Shown: positions 29,047 to 38,384 of the stretch, in pieces
Numbering within the stretch: the stretch's first letter is position 1
How the letters are laid out: every line of letters starts with the position of its first letter
Origin: Bog-756 sp963835465
Lineage (GTDB): Bacteria; Actinomycetota; Acidimicrobiia; Acidimicrobiales; RAAP-2
NCBI GenBank assembly: GCA_963835465.1
Contig: CAWIFR010000007.1
Coordinates: 434,001 to 498,000, forward strand
Length of the DNA stretch: 64,000 nucleotides
Direction of reading: 5' to 3'
The notes under the pieces: model-generated
What the model was told of the DNA's origin: nothing
Seen by the model: the letters and a program-made list of their open reading frames with translations, nothing else
The model's database searches: none
Translations under genes and position numbers: made by a program

Positions 29047-29532
29047 TCGGGCCCACTCCCCGACCCTGCCCCATCCGACCGGCCTCGGTGATCCAGGCGG
29101 ACACGGCATCCGGGCGGGCGAGGCAAGTCCTGCAGCCCACCACTCGACGGGCACGGTCGGCAGTGTCCCAGGGGTAGGTGATCGGCGCGGTGGCGTGCCC
29201 GGGATGATCCTGCGCTGCCCCCTGCTGCAGGGCGCGTGCTCCGACGACGTGCGCTTTCGTCGAGACCCGGGCGTCAGCCGAGTTTGCCATCATCGGCAAC
29301 GGCGAGTCATGGCGTCAGCCCGCGACCCAATGCCGCTTCACGTGCGCTGAGTCTGCCGTGTCCCCCAGGGACCACGTAGCGGGTCGGTGACTGATCGGTA
29401 GCGGGGCTTGCTGTCAAGATCACGCTGACGCGGCCTCGTGAGCACACGTGGCAGTCGGGACTTGGCCCCGCCGACCACCTCCTGGCGCTGGCCACCGATC
29501 GCACCGACTTGGGCCCAGCTCCCACGTCTCCC
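29047..29532. other. intergenic region between convergent acyltransferase paralogues
   Basis: No gene is supported. An open frame at 28943-29299 on the minus strand has two Cys (CRTCLARPDAV) but no ribosome site and overlaps the acyltransferase, so it is not called. A 5-bp stem (CCCTG-CTG-CAGGG) near 29216 is too weak to call as a terminator. Confidence 0.4.
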
Positions 29533-30917
29533 TCAGCGACCGTCCTGACCGTCCTCGACTCCCAAGCACTCCAGATCGGATGGACCGGTCGGGAGAGGGG
29601 CGTCCGGCTCTGTCGAGCCGGACCCATCCCCGGGACCGGCACCAGCACGGGCTCCCAGAACGGCACCCCGATTCCACCAGTTGATCCGTCCTTTGATCCG
29701 AAGGATCGGGCGCTCGAGGCCGAAGTAGCTGGTCGACGCGAAGGCCACCGTGATGGCCAGGACAGCCAGGGCCAACAACCAGAAGGGGACCGCGCCCTCG
29801 TGCCAGCCGGTCCAATCGAGGAACTCGTAGATGAGGTTCAGGTGCCAGAGGTAGATCCCGTACGAGATCACCCCGAGGCTGGCCATCGGCCAGCACTGGA
29901 GGAAGCGACGGATGAGGCCTCTGTCCTGCGGGCCGAAGACGGCGGGGAGAAGGAGCAGGAAGGCGAAGACACCGTAGAGCTCCTGCCGCGCCAAGTTCAC
30001 CCGGGGGGGCACGATGTAGATGATGGCCGCATCGTTCACCACGTGAGACACGAGCCAATAGACCACCAATGCCGCTCCCCAGCTGGCCCAGGGGACCCAT
30101 CGACGGCTGAGCCAGATCGGCTCCGAGGGTGTTCGGTGTACCAGGCACTGATGATGGCCAACAGCATGCCCAAAGCGAAAAGATCCAGGTACGACGGGAG
30201 CCACGAGTAGAGCAGCGTTGAGAGCGGTGGGTCGGTGGCACAGTTCGGAGCGCAGACCGGGACCAGGTGGCCGTGGCGCTCGACGGCGAGGGGAATATGC
30301 AGGGCCCAGTAGCGGAAAGCGAAGCTCACCACGACCAGCATGGCCACTCCCCACAGCTCCACCCCGAGCTGACGCCGGGCCGTGCGCCGACCACGGGCGG
30401 CCAGCCAGGCGTAAAGCGGGAGGAACAGATAGAAGGTCATTTCGGTGCACAGCGACCATGCCTGGGGAATGCCGTAGACCGACTGGGACGGGAAGTAGAT
30501 CTGCAGGAAGAGGTAGTGGCTGACCACACCTTGCCATCCCGGGCCCATGCTGACCGTGTGGAATCCGTAGGCCAGCACGGTGAGGGCCAGCCAGTAGGCC
30601 GGTACGATCCGGAGGAGGCGTCGGGTCCAGAACCGTCGGCGGTCCGGCCCGGGGAGGCCCGCGAGATGGGAAAGGGCGAACGGCCGGTAGAGCAGGAAGC
30701 CGGAGATGAGGAAGAAGATCGACACCCCGATCTCCAACCGCCCGACGTAGATTCCCAGAGATGATCGCAGGGTGAAGCCGGAGGCCCACGCGGTGTGGAG
30801 GACAGGACGAGCAGGGCGGCGATGGCCCGGAGGCCGTCGAAACTGGCGAAATGGCGCGGCTGTCGTTGACCTGCTCGTCGATGACGGCCGGTCGCCTCCG
30901 AGGTGGCCCGGGTTCAT
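29533..30917 (-). pseudogene. OafA/YrhL-type acyltransferase, frameshifted paralogue of 27655-29046
   Basis: Protein blocks match the neighbour at 27655 in order: ASFDGLRAIAALLVL, EIGVSIFFLISGFLLYRPFA, RRLLRIVPAYWLALTVLAYG, AWSLCTEMTFYLFLPLYAW, CAPNCATDP, GVISYGIYLWHLNLIYEFL and SYFGLERPILRIKGR. The frame changes near 30140 and near 30800 before LHTAWASGF, and at least once more in the N-terminal part. The ATG at 30917 is the best start. The gene is in the opposite orientation to its paralogue. Similarity is high even at the nucleotide level in the FFLISGFLLYRPF region. Confidence 0.72.
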
Positions 30918-30959
30918 CGGCACGGAGGCGTACTGGTCACGAACCGGAGCCTCCGGTCC

Positions 30960-32506
30960 GGCGCCCCGTGGCTCGAATCCTCGTCCCTGGCCGGGACCCG
31001 TCTCCCACCGGCGATGGACTCTGTCGGGGCCGGCGTCGGCGAACACGCTGAGGTGGTGTCGCTGGAGAATTGCGGCCTGCCTGCCGGATGAACGGGCGCG
31101 TTCGAATGAAGATGTAAGGTAGTACACCACCACGCCGTTGGGGGGTGGTCGATGTTGCGGAGTACCTCGGCCGCCGTTCGTCTGGTACACGAAATTGTCC
31201 GCGGGACTCCCTGGATGCCGTTGGGAAAGGCCACGGCCAACTGTGACCACGATCGAGCAAGGCCAGAAAGACCCCAGCACCGGCGCGGCCCACCGGCCCG
31301 GCTCCACCACCGTGCCGACGCCCCAGCGCTCGCCCTCAACGCCGCCCACCTCCTGTCCTCCGATGGGCCGCCCGGGCACGGGCAACGGGCTGAGGAGGGC
31401 CAGGTAGATGCCGCACCAGGCACCAGGCAGCTCCAATGGTGGTGTACCGCGAGGCACTGGCCGACCAGGCCCCGAAGATGATCCGCCCCTCGGTGACGAT
31501 GGCTGCGAAGAGAAGGCCGATGACGATGAGGGCCACAGCGAAGGGTCGGCTGCTCTGGTCGTCCCGTCGGATGCCATACGCGCACGATGACCCAGAGTGC
31601 GGCGGTGATGATCAGCAGTCCGAGGGCCACCAGCCACGGTCGCTATCCTTGCCGATAGTGGAACGGAATGCCCAGCACATCGCCGATAGCCGTCGCGAAG
31701 TACTCGATTGATACAACCGGATGGGTGATGGCCTCACCGTGCGGCGAAGTCGCAAGGTGACTGTCGAAGTTGTGAGAAGTACAGGGCCATGTCCGTAGCA
31801 GCTACGACGATCCAGTGAGGACCATGACTCGTGGCCGTCGTCGGTGATACAGGAGCAGGAGTCCGGCGGGCCAAACCAGGAGCCCTTGCAGCGATGAGAA
31901 GCTGCCGACGACAGCCGCGGCCACAGCCACGGCGTACACCGGCCAACTCAGCAGTGATCCGGTCCAAGAGAAAAAGGGCGAGCGTGAGTCCGAGCAGCAC
32001 CAGGTACCAGGCCATCTGGAAGCCCCAAAGCATGTTCCCATACTGGGCCAGCGAGAGCATCAGGATGCCCACTGGGCAGTAGTAGAGCCACGGGGTCGCG
32101 GGTGACCCGCCGCCGGTGGGTCAGGATGACCAGGACGGTGGCAGCCACGAGCATGGTCACACCGAGGAACTCCTCGATCTGGATGTTGAAGTGGTCGAGC
32201 GGGACAGGGTCAACACCACCAGATTGGGGAAGAAGATCCGGTTCTCGTTGTGCTGGACCCACAGGGACCCCCAAGTGAGGTGGTATAGGACGACTGGATG
32301 ACCGTCACATCGTCCAACTGGTCACCCGGTCGACTGGCGTTGACCCCATAGTGGGCGACCATCCAGTAGCAGAGCGCCGCCGGGAGCCCGAAGCCCAACC
32401 CGGTCAGCACCCTGACCAGCCGGGGATCGAGCCGGTCGATCCAGCGGGCGGACTGGTCCTCGGACACAGACGTCACCTCGGTCCCGTCTCCGAGGTCAGT
32501 CAACAT
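30960..32506 (-). pseudogene. multi-pass membrane protein, heavily frameshifted
   Basis: From ATG 32506 (GGAGGGCC upstream; overlaps the methyltransferase stop) the reading begins TDLGDGTEVTSVSEDQSARW, then VLTGLGFGLPAALCYWMV. Blocks in other frames continue it: LWVQHNENRIFFPNLVV, FNIQIEEFLGVTMLVAATVL, YGNMLWGFQMAWYLVLLGLT, VYAVAVAAAVVGSFSSLQGL and VALIVIGLLFAAIVTEGRI. The soluble end contains AEVLRNIDH. At least six indels are needed, and both ends of the 3' part are estimates. HNENR after the first segments recalls uncharacterised GT-C-like proteins. It is in a leftward operon with the methyltransferase, GT2 and GT-C genes. Confidence 0.6.
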
Positions 32507-33349
32507 CACTCGGCCCTCCGTCGGTCCATCCCATGCTGCGCCCCTCTGGCCTCAGTGTCGTCCCCGTCCCACGGTCCTGACACTGTAGCGAACTCCCGTC
32601 CTGCCCCAACTGAACCGAATCCCGGCCTGAGTCGCTCCCGGTGCGCTCGGGGCATGTGGCCGGCCCGGGCCGAGACGACGTACTGGCCTCCGACCGGCAG
32701 GCGGGCCATGGTCGCGTCGAGCCGCCGCCCGAGGGAGCCGCCAAAGGGCGTGAAGAGGTAGTCGGCCCGTTGCACCTCGGAGGCACCGGCGCCGGCGAGG
32801 TACTCCCCGGCCTGGCGACCGGTGACCAGCACCACCCCGTCGTCCAGGTCGCAGGAGTTCACCGCGTAGCGGGTCAGCGGGATTGACCGGATTGTGCTCG
32901 AAGATGGCGACCAGTCCGCCTGGCCCGCGTCACCCGGTGAAGTTCGGACACGAACAGTGCGCGGCCGGAGCGTCGGCACGTGATGCAGTACGCAGATAGC
33001 CAGGGCAACGTCGAAGGACTCGTCGGGGAACGGAAGTTTCTCGCCGTCGTACCACTCGAAACTGGCCCCGGGGACGGTGCTCAGCGGCCAGGGCCAGCAT
33101 CTCCTCGGAGACATCGACACCCGACGAGTGACTCAACGTGGTCGACCAGATGACGGTCCGTGGTGCCCGTGCCGCAACCGACATCGAGCACGGAGAGACC
33201 GTCGAGCGGGCCGACCGAGCCGGAAGGCCAGCTCCTCCAGGCATCTCGACCTTACGCTGGGCGAAGAAGGCGGAGTCCTTGCCGGTGAACGAGACCGACT
33301 GGTCCACAGCCTCGACGTACTGGTGGGCGTGCGCGTCGAAGTCCCACAC
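32506..33349 (-). pseudogene. class I SAM-dependent methyltransferase, frameshifted
   Basis: The start is GTG 33349 (AGGAAGGGG eight bases upstream): WDFDAHAHQYVEAVDQSV, then FFAQRKVEM. The SAM-binding glycine motif VLDVGCGTGTTDRHL spans frame changes near 33240-33180. SGVDVSEEMLALA, LPFPDESFDVALAICVLHHV and YAVNSCDLDDGVV follow. The tail FTPFGGSLGRRLDATMARLP ... GGQYVVSARAG is typical of methyltransferases in glycan clusters. At least three indels occur. The frame is open through the end of the upstream GT2 into this gene, so a GT2-methyltransferase fusion is possible. The stop overlaps the next gene's start. Confidence 0.7.
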
Positions 33350-33379
33350 CGGCCAGTCCCCTTCCTGGTGGAGTCGGGG

Positions 33380-34150
33380 AGGCATGGACGACAGTCCCCG
33401 ACAGGGTCGGCAGCCGACACCTCCGGCCTTCGCTCTCGGCGACGATCCGCGGACCAGCCGGAGCATGCCGCGGAGGTCGTCGGTGGCGGTCTGCACGATC
33501 CGGACCCTCGAATCGCCGTCCTCGATCCAACGGACCGGGACCTCGTTGATCCGGAGCCCGCTGCCACCACGCCTGGACGATGAGTTCGGTGTCGAAGAAC
33601 CATCCGTCATCCTCGACACAGGGAAGCAGCGATCTCGGCCACCTCGCGCCGGGCCGCCTTGAAGCCGCACTGTGCGTCGCGTACCGAGTAGCGGAAAGCG
33701 GCCCGGGTGATCACGTTGTAGAGCCGGGAGATCACCTCCCGCCGGAATCCCCGGCGCACCTGGGCCCCCCGGGCCAGCCGGGAGCCGATGGAGATGTCGG
33801 CGGTCCCCGCAACCAACGGGTCGATCAAGGGCCGCAGCGACTCAGACCGGTCGACAGGTCGACGTCCATATAGGCCACCACGTCGGCCGAACTCGTCGAC
33901 CAGGCCTTCTTCAGGGCACCACCCCGACCCCGCTCGGTCCCAGCTGGATAGCCCGGATCCGCGGTCGTCCGCGGCGGCCAGACTCCTCGACGATCCCCCA
34001 GGTGTTGTCGGTGCTTCCATTGTCCACCACGGTGATAGTCCACGGGTAGGGGCAGTCGGCGTGAGCTCGTGGCCAGTGCCTCACGTTCCGTCGCACACAA
34101 CGCTCCTCGTTGAGCACCGGAATAGTGATGTCGATCGAGGCAGTGGCCAC
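33380..34150 (-). pseudogene. family 2 glycosyltransferase (polyprenyl-phosphate sugar synthase-like), frameshifted
   Basis: The start GTG 34150 has GAGAGGGGG close upstream. The reading gives IDITIPVLNEERCV, YPWTITVVDNGSTDNTWGIV, VVAYMDVDLSTGL (the DXD metal site), LIDPLVAGTADISIGSRLAR and RREVISRLYNVITRAAF, then VRDAQCGFKAARREV and DDGWFFDTELIVQAW. This is the layout of dolichyl/polyprenyl-phosphate glucose or mannose synthases, which charge a polyprenyl phosphate for GT-C enzymes. That matches the GT-C-like genes on both sides and the GtrA-like gene nearby. Three or more indels are needed (about 34050, 33930, 33620). The 3' end is an estimate. Confidence 0.72.
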
Positions 34151-34202
34151 GAAACCCCCTCTCAGCGCCTCCGGCACCCCCGGCGCCTTCTCCTCGGAGA
34201 TG

Positions 34203-36603
34203 CTACCTGGTCACCGGGCCGTCGGCCCAGTGGGACCGCAGACCGCGGTCCGTACCCCGCCACCGCGGTGGCCCGGGCGCTGACCTCGGGCAGCCGGTGC
34301 CGTCGAACCGGGGACCCAGGCGGAAGGTGTCGAGGGTGCCGTTCTTGGACAGGACCTCGCTCCGAAGAAGCGTGGTCCGGTGGCCTCGCCGGTCCACCGC
34401 TGCTCTGGCGGCGCCAGGGCAAGCACGTAGTCGTAGTGGCCCTGCTGTAAGGGCCTCTGAGCCAACTTGGGCAGGTCGGATAGGCCCCCATCCCACCGTT
34501 CGGTGCCACCAAGGCCACGTACTGGACGTAGTTGGTGAGGTACTTCCCGTAGTAGGGATACTGGAGGTTCATAAAGCGCCCGCCCAGAGCGATCCTGCGT
34601 GGGTGAGGGCCTGGGCCCAGGCCACTGTCTGCGGGGCGACAACGCTCCCGGCCCCAGTGCTCACGTAGCGGTTGCTCAGGTAGAACTGCTGCAGCGGATA
34701 GCCGAGGGCCACCACGGCGATCAGAGGACCCGCCGGTCCGAACCGGCCGGCCGGCGGCCCTGCGTGACGCCGGAGGCGCAAACCAGCAACAGTCCCACGG
34801 CCAGCACGGCCACGCCGATCACCAGCCCGACCACCGCGTCGACACCCGACGTCGGGTGGGCGAACGGGCCGGAGAACAGGTGACCGGGCCAGATGGTCGA
34901 GTCGAGCTGGGTCACCCCCAGGGCAGCCAGCAGTCCGACTCCCAACCAAAGCGGAGCCCGTCCCCGGGCCAGCAAGGCGCCACTGGCAGCAGTACCAGGC
35001 CCACGAGAGAGCCGGAGTCACGTAGCGCAGGTTGTAGACGAAGTAGAAGGGCGCCCCGGGAAGGCCCAGGAACTGGGGCGTGTAGATGAAGACCACCACG
35101 GAGACGGCTCCGACGGCGGCGACCATCTTCCACAGATTGTTCCGCCGGGAGAAGATGACAAGCGCCAGGCCCAGGGCGGCGGCAGCCACAATGGCGACCC
35201 AGGCCGGTCCGAACGAGGAGCGCAGCCCGGGGATGAAGAAGCGACGCCAGAGCCTGGCGCTGAAGAGGTAATGCCCGAAGGTGGTGTTGGGCGAGGTGAT
35301 CGGTGGGCTGGGCAGGGTGATCGGGCCGAGATGGGACAACGAGGGCAGAGGGATTGCCGATCGCCACCCAATTCCGCACGTACCAATATCCGCCGGTGAG
35401 GGCCACCAGTCCCACCCATAGGCCACCGCCCCGGAGGCGGCGGCCCCGGGGAGCACACGACGAAGACACCCCACGGTGAGTGCGGCCACCGGACCCACCA
35501 GGGTGAACTTGGTGCCGAAGGCCAGGCCGGCGGCCAGCGCGGCGATGGCGATGCCGGCCATCTGGTGGATGCCCCCGGTCCCGTCAGTGCTGACCAGGAT
35601 GGCGATGGACATCAGGAATAGGGCGAGACCGACCACGTCGGTGTAGCCACCGCCGGGCTGGGTGGCCACCAGGCCCGGGGTACCCAACAAGAGGGCAACG
35701 GCGGTGACGGCGACTGGGGCCACGCCGAATGGGCGTCCGATGCACCAAGCGGCGAGCAGGGTGAGAGCCATCCAACCCAGATTGATCAACGGAGACAACA
35801 GGTCGTTGCCCATGAACAGGATGCCCACGGCATGCAGGAGCTCCGAGTTGGCCGGGTAGAACTGCACCACCGGCTCGGTGTCGACATAGTGGAGGCTGGG
35901 CAGTGGACCCGAGCTGCACGAACCGGGCGGCGAAGGGCATGTGGTACCAGAGAGTGTCCACCGTCGTCATCCCATGATGCAGTGCATCGACGGTGCGGGT
36001 GGCCCACTCAGCGGTCAGGATCGAGACGGTGACGGCGGCGACGATGCCGGTGCCCCGTCCAGGCCCGTGCACGGGGACTTGGGGCACGTCCCAGGCCCGA
36101 ATGGCCCACAGCCCCGCCCGCCTCGTGGCCGGCGGGCCACCAGTGACCAGCGGCCATCCAGGCGACGGCGCCAACAACGGCAAGGCCGACAGTGACTGGC
36201 GCCAAGCGAGAAGCCGCCCACCGTCCCGAGGGCCTCGCTCACCAACAACGTGGCCGTGAGGCCGATCGTGATCGTGACCACCGCAGCCGGCGCCCGGTCA
36301 GCGTCGGAAGCAGGCGCCGACGCCAGGACCTCGAACCGAATCCGATCGGGACAAAGGCACAGGCGGCCAGGAGCAAGCGCCTCGACGTAGCGGAGTACGG
36401 TCACGGTCGGTTCAGACCCGTCGGCGCCCGCAGCACGGACCCCGCCAACCCTGTGCAGGTGGCCGCCGGCGACAGCCCTCGGACGCACGGCCTCTGAGAT
36501 CAACCACGACACCACCACCAGGGACCTGAGTGCCAAGGCACGGAAGAGCGGGCAAGGACCGGATTGTAGGTGATCGGGCCGTTGGACCGCGGCAGGGTCC
36601 CCA
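34203..36603 (-). pseudogene. multi-pass membrane protein, putative GT-C glycosyltransferase, frameshifted
   Basis: The N-terminal part (from about 36603) shows LALRSLVVVSWLISEAV and VVTITIGLTATLLVSEALG. Then come MTTVDTLWYHMPFAARFVQL, an acidic loop plausible for GT-C catalysis, and FYPANSELLHAVGILFMGND. A clean stretch 35870-35450 has many membrane segments (PGLVATQPGGGYTDVVGLAL). Later blocks are SRRNNLWKMVAAVGAVSVVV, YPYYGKYLTNYVQYVALVAP and LAPPEQRWTGEATGP. Frame changes occur near 36150, 35890, 35440, 34980, 34560 and 34370. It sits at the head of the leftward operon with the GT2, which probably supplies its polyprenyl-sugar donor. The start is uncertain. Confidence 0.65.
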
Positions 36604-36626
36604 TGAACGGCGAGAGGCGCACGGGG

Positions 36627-36632
36627 TAGCCT
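36627..36632 (+). promoter_or_regulatory. -10-like box before GtrA-like gene
   Basis: TAGCCT lies 7 nt before the GTG at 36640, consistent with a leaderless transcript. Confidence 0.35.
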
Positions 36633-36639
36633 CTGGACG

Positions 36640-37167
36640 GTGAAGCGCACGGTCGTCCGTCTCTGGAACAAGGCCCACACGCCCGAGGGGCTGAAGGTAA
36701 TCAAGTACACCATGGTCTCGGCCATCTCGGCCTTGACCTCGCTGATCGTGTTGACCTTCGTCTACGGCGTGCTACGTCTCTGGAGCGAAGTGCCGAGCAC
36801 GCTATTCGCCAACATCGTTGCCGGGGTGCCCTCCTACATCCTGAACCGCCGGTGGGTCTGGGGTAAGTCCGGCCGTTCCCATTGGTGGAGGGAGATTCTC
36901 CCCTTCTGGGTCATGTCCCTCACCGGTATCGGCTTTGCCCTGTTCACGTCCTCAGTGGCTCACAACTTCGCCGACACGCACCACCTGCAGCACCTGGCCC
37001 GCACCGTCCTGGTGGTAGGGGCGAACGTCGGTGCTTTCGGCATCCTGTGGTTCCTCAAATTCCTGATCCTCAATCGCCTGTTCGCCCACATCGCCGATGT
37101 GGAAATCGGTGAAGCCGATCTGGAGATGGGTGAAGAGGGGGCATCCGCCACCACCAGGGCCGACTGA
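36640..37167 (+). CDS. GtrA-like membrane protein
   Basis: A 175-residue protein with four hydrophobic segments in the GtrA/DPMS layout: KYTMVSAISALTSLIVLTFV, FANIVAGVPSYILNRRWVWG, FWVMSLTGIGFALFTSSVA and VLVVGANVGAFGILWFLKFL. NRRWVW is the hallmark of the family. GtrA-like proteins are proposed to flip polyprenyl-phosphate sugars or to anchor polyprenyl-sugar synthases. The GT2 and GT-C genes on the divergent side complete the three-component glycosylation set (synthase, flippase-like, transferase). The C-terminus is acidic. Intact, with a GTG start. Confidence 0.88.
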   Translation: MKRTVVRLWNKAHTPEGLKVIKYTMVSAISALTSLIVLTFVYGVLRLWSEVPSTLFANIVAGVPSYILNRRWVWGKSGRSHWWREILPFWVMSLTGIGFALFTSSVAHNFADTHHLQHLARTVLVVGANVGAFGILWFLKFLILNRLFAHIADVEIGEADLEMGEEGASATTRAD

Positions 37168-37204
37168 GTGACCGGGGACTGAGCGTCGAGTTCAGAACGG
37201 ATAC

Positions 37205-37218
37205 CGTCAATTTTGACG
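37205..37218. promoter_or_regulatory. 14-bp perfect palindrome
   Basis: CGTCAA-TT-TTGACG is fully symmetric. The right arm reads as a -35-like TTGACG, but no matching -10 follows at 16-18 bp. It could be an operator; the loop is too short for a terminator. Confidence 0.35.
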
Positions 37219-37273
37219 AGTTGCCATCTCTCCGGCCATCTCGTCCCCTTGGCCCCCAACGAAGAAGCACTAT

Positions 37274-37305
37274 CCTTTGCCCGTTGTGGCCTTTGCCCGT
37301 TGTGG
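37274..37305 (+). repeat. two perfect tandem copies of a 16-bp unit
   Basis: CCTTTGCCCGTTGTGG occurs at 37274-37289 and again immediately after at 37290-37305. It lies in a non-coding region upstream of the dioxygenase, so it may be a regulator-binding pair or a slippage product. Confidence 0.85.
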
Positions 37306-37505
37306 GGCCGGAGCGAGCTAGGTACTCTGCACGCTGGGGTAACAGAGGGGGTCGTGAGAAGTGGCAGTCTTAGTGGCAACGGCAGGTTCCCTGTCAGCCC
37401 GCCCGAATGGGGTCATGGTGACGACGTGCTGACAGATTGTCGCCGTGTTCTGATACCCGGCGCTGGAGCACTCTCGTCGGAGACTCCCAGGAGGGCCGAT
37501 AAGCG

Positions 37506-38384
37506 ATGAACGACGATCCTGGAGAAGGGGCGCTTCCGCTCCTGCTCGACATGGGCCGACTCGAGCGCGACCTCAGCGAGCTGAGCGTGCAGTACCGGGC
37601 CGCATCGCCCTTTCCGCACATCGTCATCGACAACTTCCTAGAGCCCGGGGTGGCAAAGGAGGCGGCGACGGAGTTCCCTCCTCTCGATCCCTCCACGTGG
37701 AACAACTACCTTCACGTCAACGAGCGCAAGTTCAGCAACACCGACCCGGGGTCGTGGGGGCCGACGCTCCAGGCGATTCTCGAAGAACTCAACTCCCCCC
37801 GGTTCGTTCACTTCGTGAGTGGGCTCATGGGCGTGGAAGGACTCGTCGCCGACCCGTCGCTGGAAGGCGGAGGGCTGCACCAATCGGGCACCGGCGGCTT
37901 CCTGAACATCCATGCCGACTTCACGGTGCATCCCCACAATCGGTCATGGCAGCGGCGAGCGAACCTGCTCTTGTATCTCAACGACGACTGGAAGCCGGAA
38001 TACGGCGGAGACCTGGAGCTTTGGAGCGCAGACATGAAGCGCTGCGTCGAAAAGGTGAGTCCGGTGTCCAATCGCGTGCTCATCTTCACCACCGACCCCA
38101 CGTCCTTCCACGGCCACCCTGAGCCGATGCGCTGCCCCGAAGGTGTCGCCCGTCGATCTCTTGCGCTCTACTACTTCAGCCCGGAGGTGGATCCGTTGGT
38201 CCGCTCGACGGAGTACCGGTCCCGCCCGGGTGACGGCCTGCACTCCGTACTGATCTACGCGGACAAGCAGGTGCTCCGGGCCTATGACTGGGCCAAACGG
38301 CGCTTGGGGCTTTCTGACCAGGCAGCGAGCAGGGTCCTGGCCTTCCGTGACCGCCTCCGGCGGCGAGGTCCAGGAGCGCCCTGA
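37506..38384 (+). CDS. 2-oxoglutarate/Fe(II)-dependent dioxygenase (prolyl-4-hydroxylase-like)
   Basis: A 292-residue double-stranded beta-helix oxygenase. FPHIVIDNFLEPGVAKEA opens the domain. The iron site is H136 and D138 (NIHADFTVHP) with His at about 202-204 (FHGHPEPM); a basic residue in VARRSLALYYF probably binds 2-oxoglutarate. Family members hydroxylate prolyl or other residues, or small molecules and sugars. The ATG follows AGGAGGG. Its stop overlaps the start of the next membrane protein (TGATG), so they are translationally coupled. The substrate is unknown, though the setting suggests a glycan, lipid or surface protein. Confidence 0.88.
   Translation: MNDDPGEGALPLLLDMGRLERDLSELSVQYRAASPFPHIVIDNFLEPGVAKEAATEFPPLDPSTWNNYLHVNERKFSNTDPGSWGPTLQAILEELNSPRFVHFVSGLMGVEGLVADPSLEGGGLHQSGTGGFLNIHADFTVHPHNRSWQRRANLLLYLNDDWKPEYGGDLELWSADMKRCVEKVSPVSNRVLIFTTDPTSFHGHPEPMRCPEGVARRSLALYYFSPEVDPLVRSTEYRSRPGDGLHSVLIYADKQVLRAYDWAKRRLGLSDQAASRVLAFRDRLRRRGPGAP

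Larger units (their letters stand above)
37168..37505. other. intergenic region with palindrome and tandem repeat
   Basis: No gene is seen. It lies between the GtrA-like gene and the dioxygenase on the same strand and holds a 14-bp palindrome and a 16-bp tandem repeat listed separately. The AGGAGGG ribosome site of the next gene is at its end. Confidence 0.5.

Noticed and set aside
29200..29240. Possible terminator hairpin between convergent acyltransferases
   Set aside because: The stem is only five base pairs and there is no T tract.
28943..29299. 118-residue minus-strand frame with CRTCLARPDAV
   Set aside because: Considered a small Cys-motif protein, but it overlaps the acyltransferase, lacks a ribosome site and matches no family I know.
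30036..31637. 533-residue minus-strand frame taken as one protein
   Set aside because: Its N-terminal half is out-of-frame membrane-protein sequence and only the C-terminal half is acyltransferase, so it is a chance join across two damaged genes.
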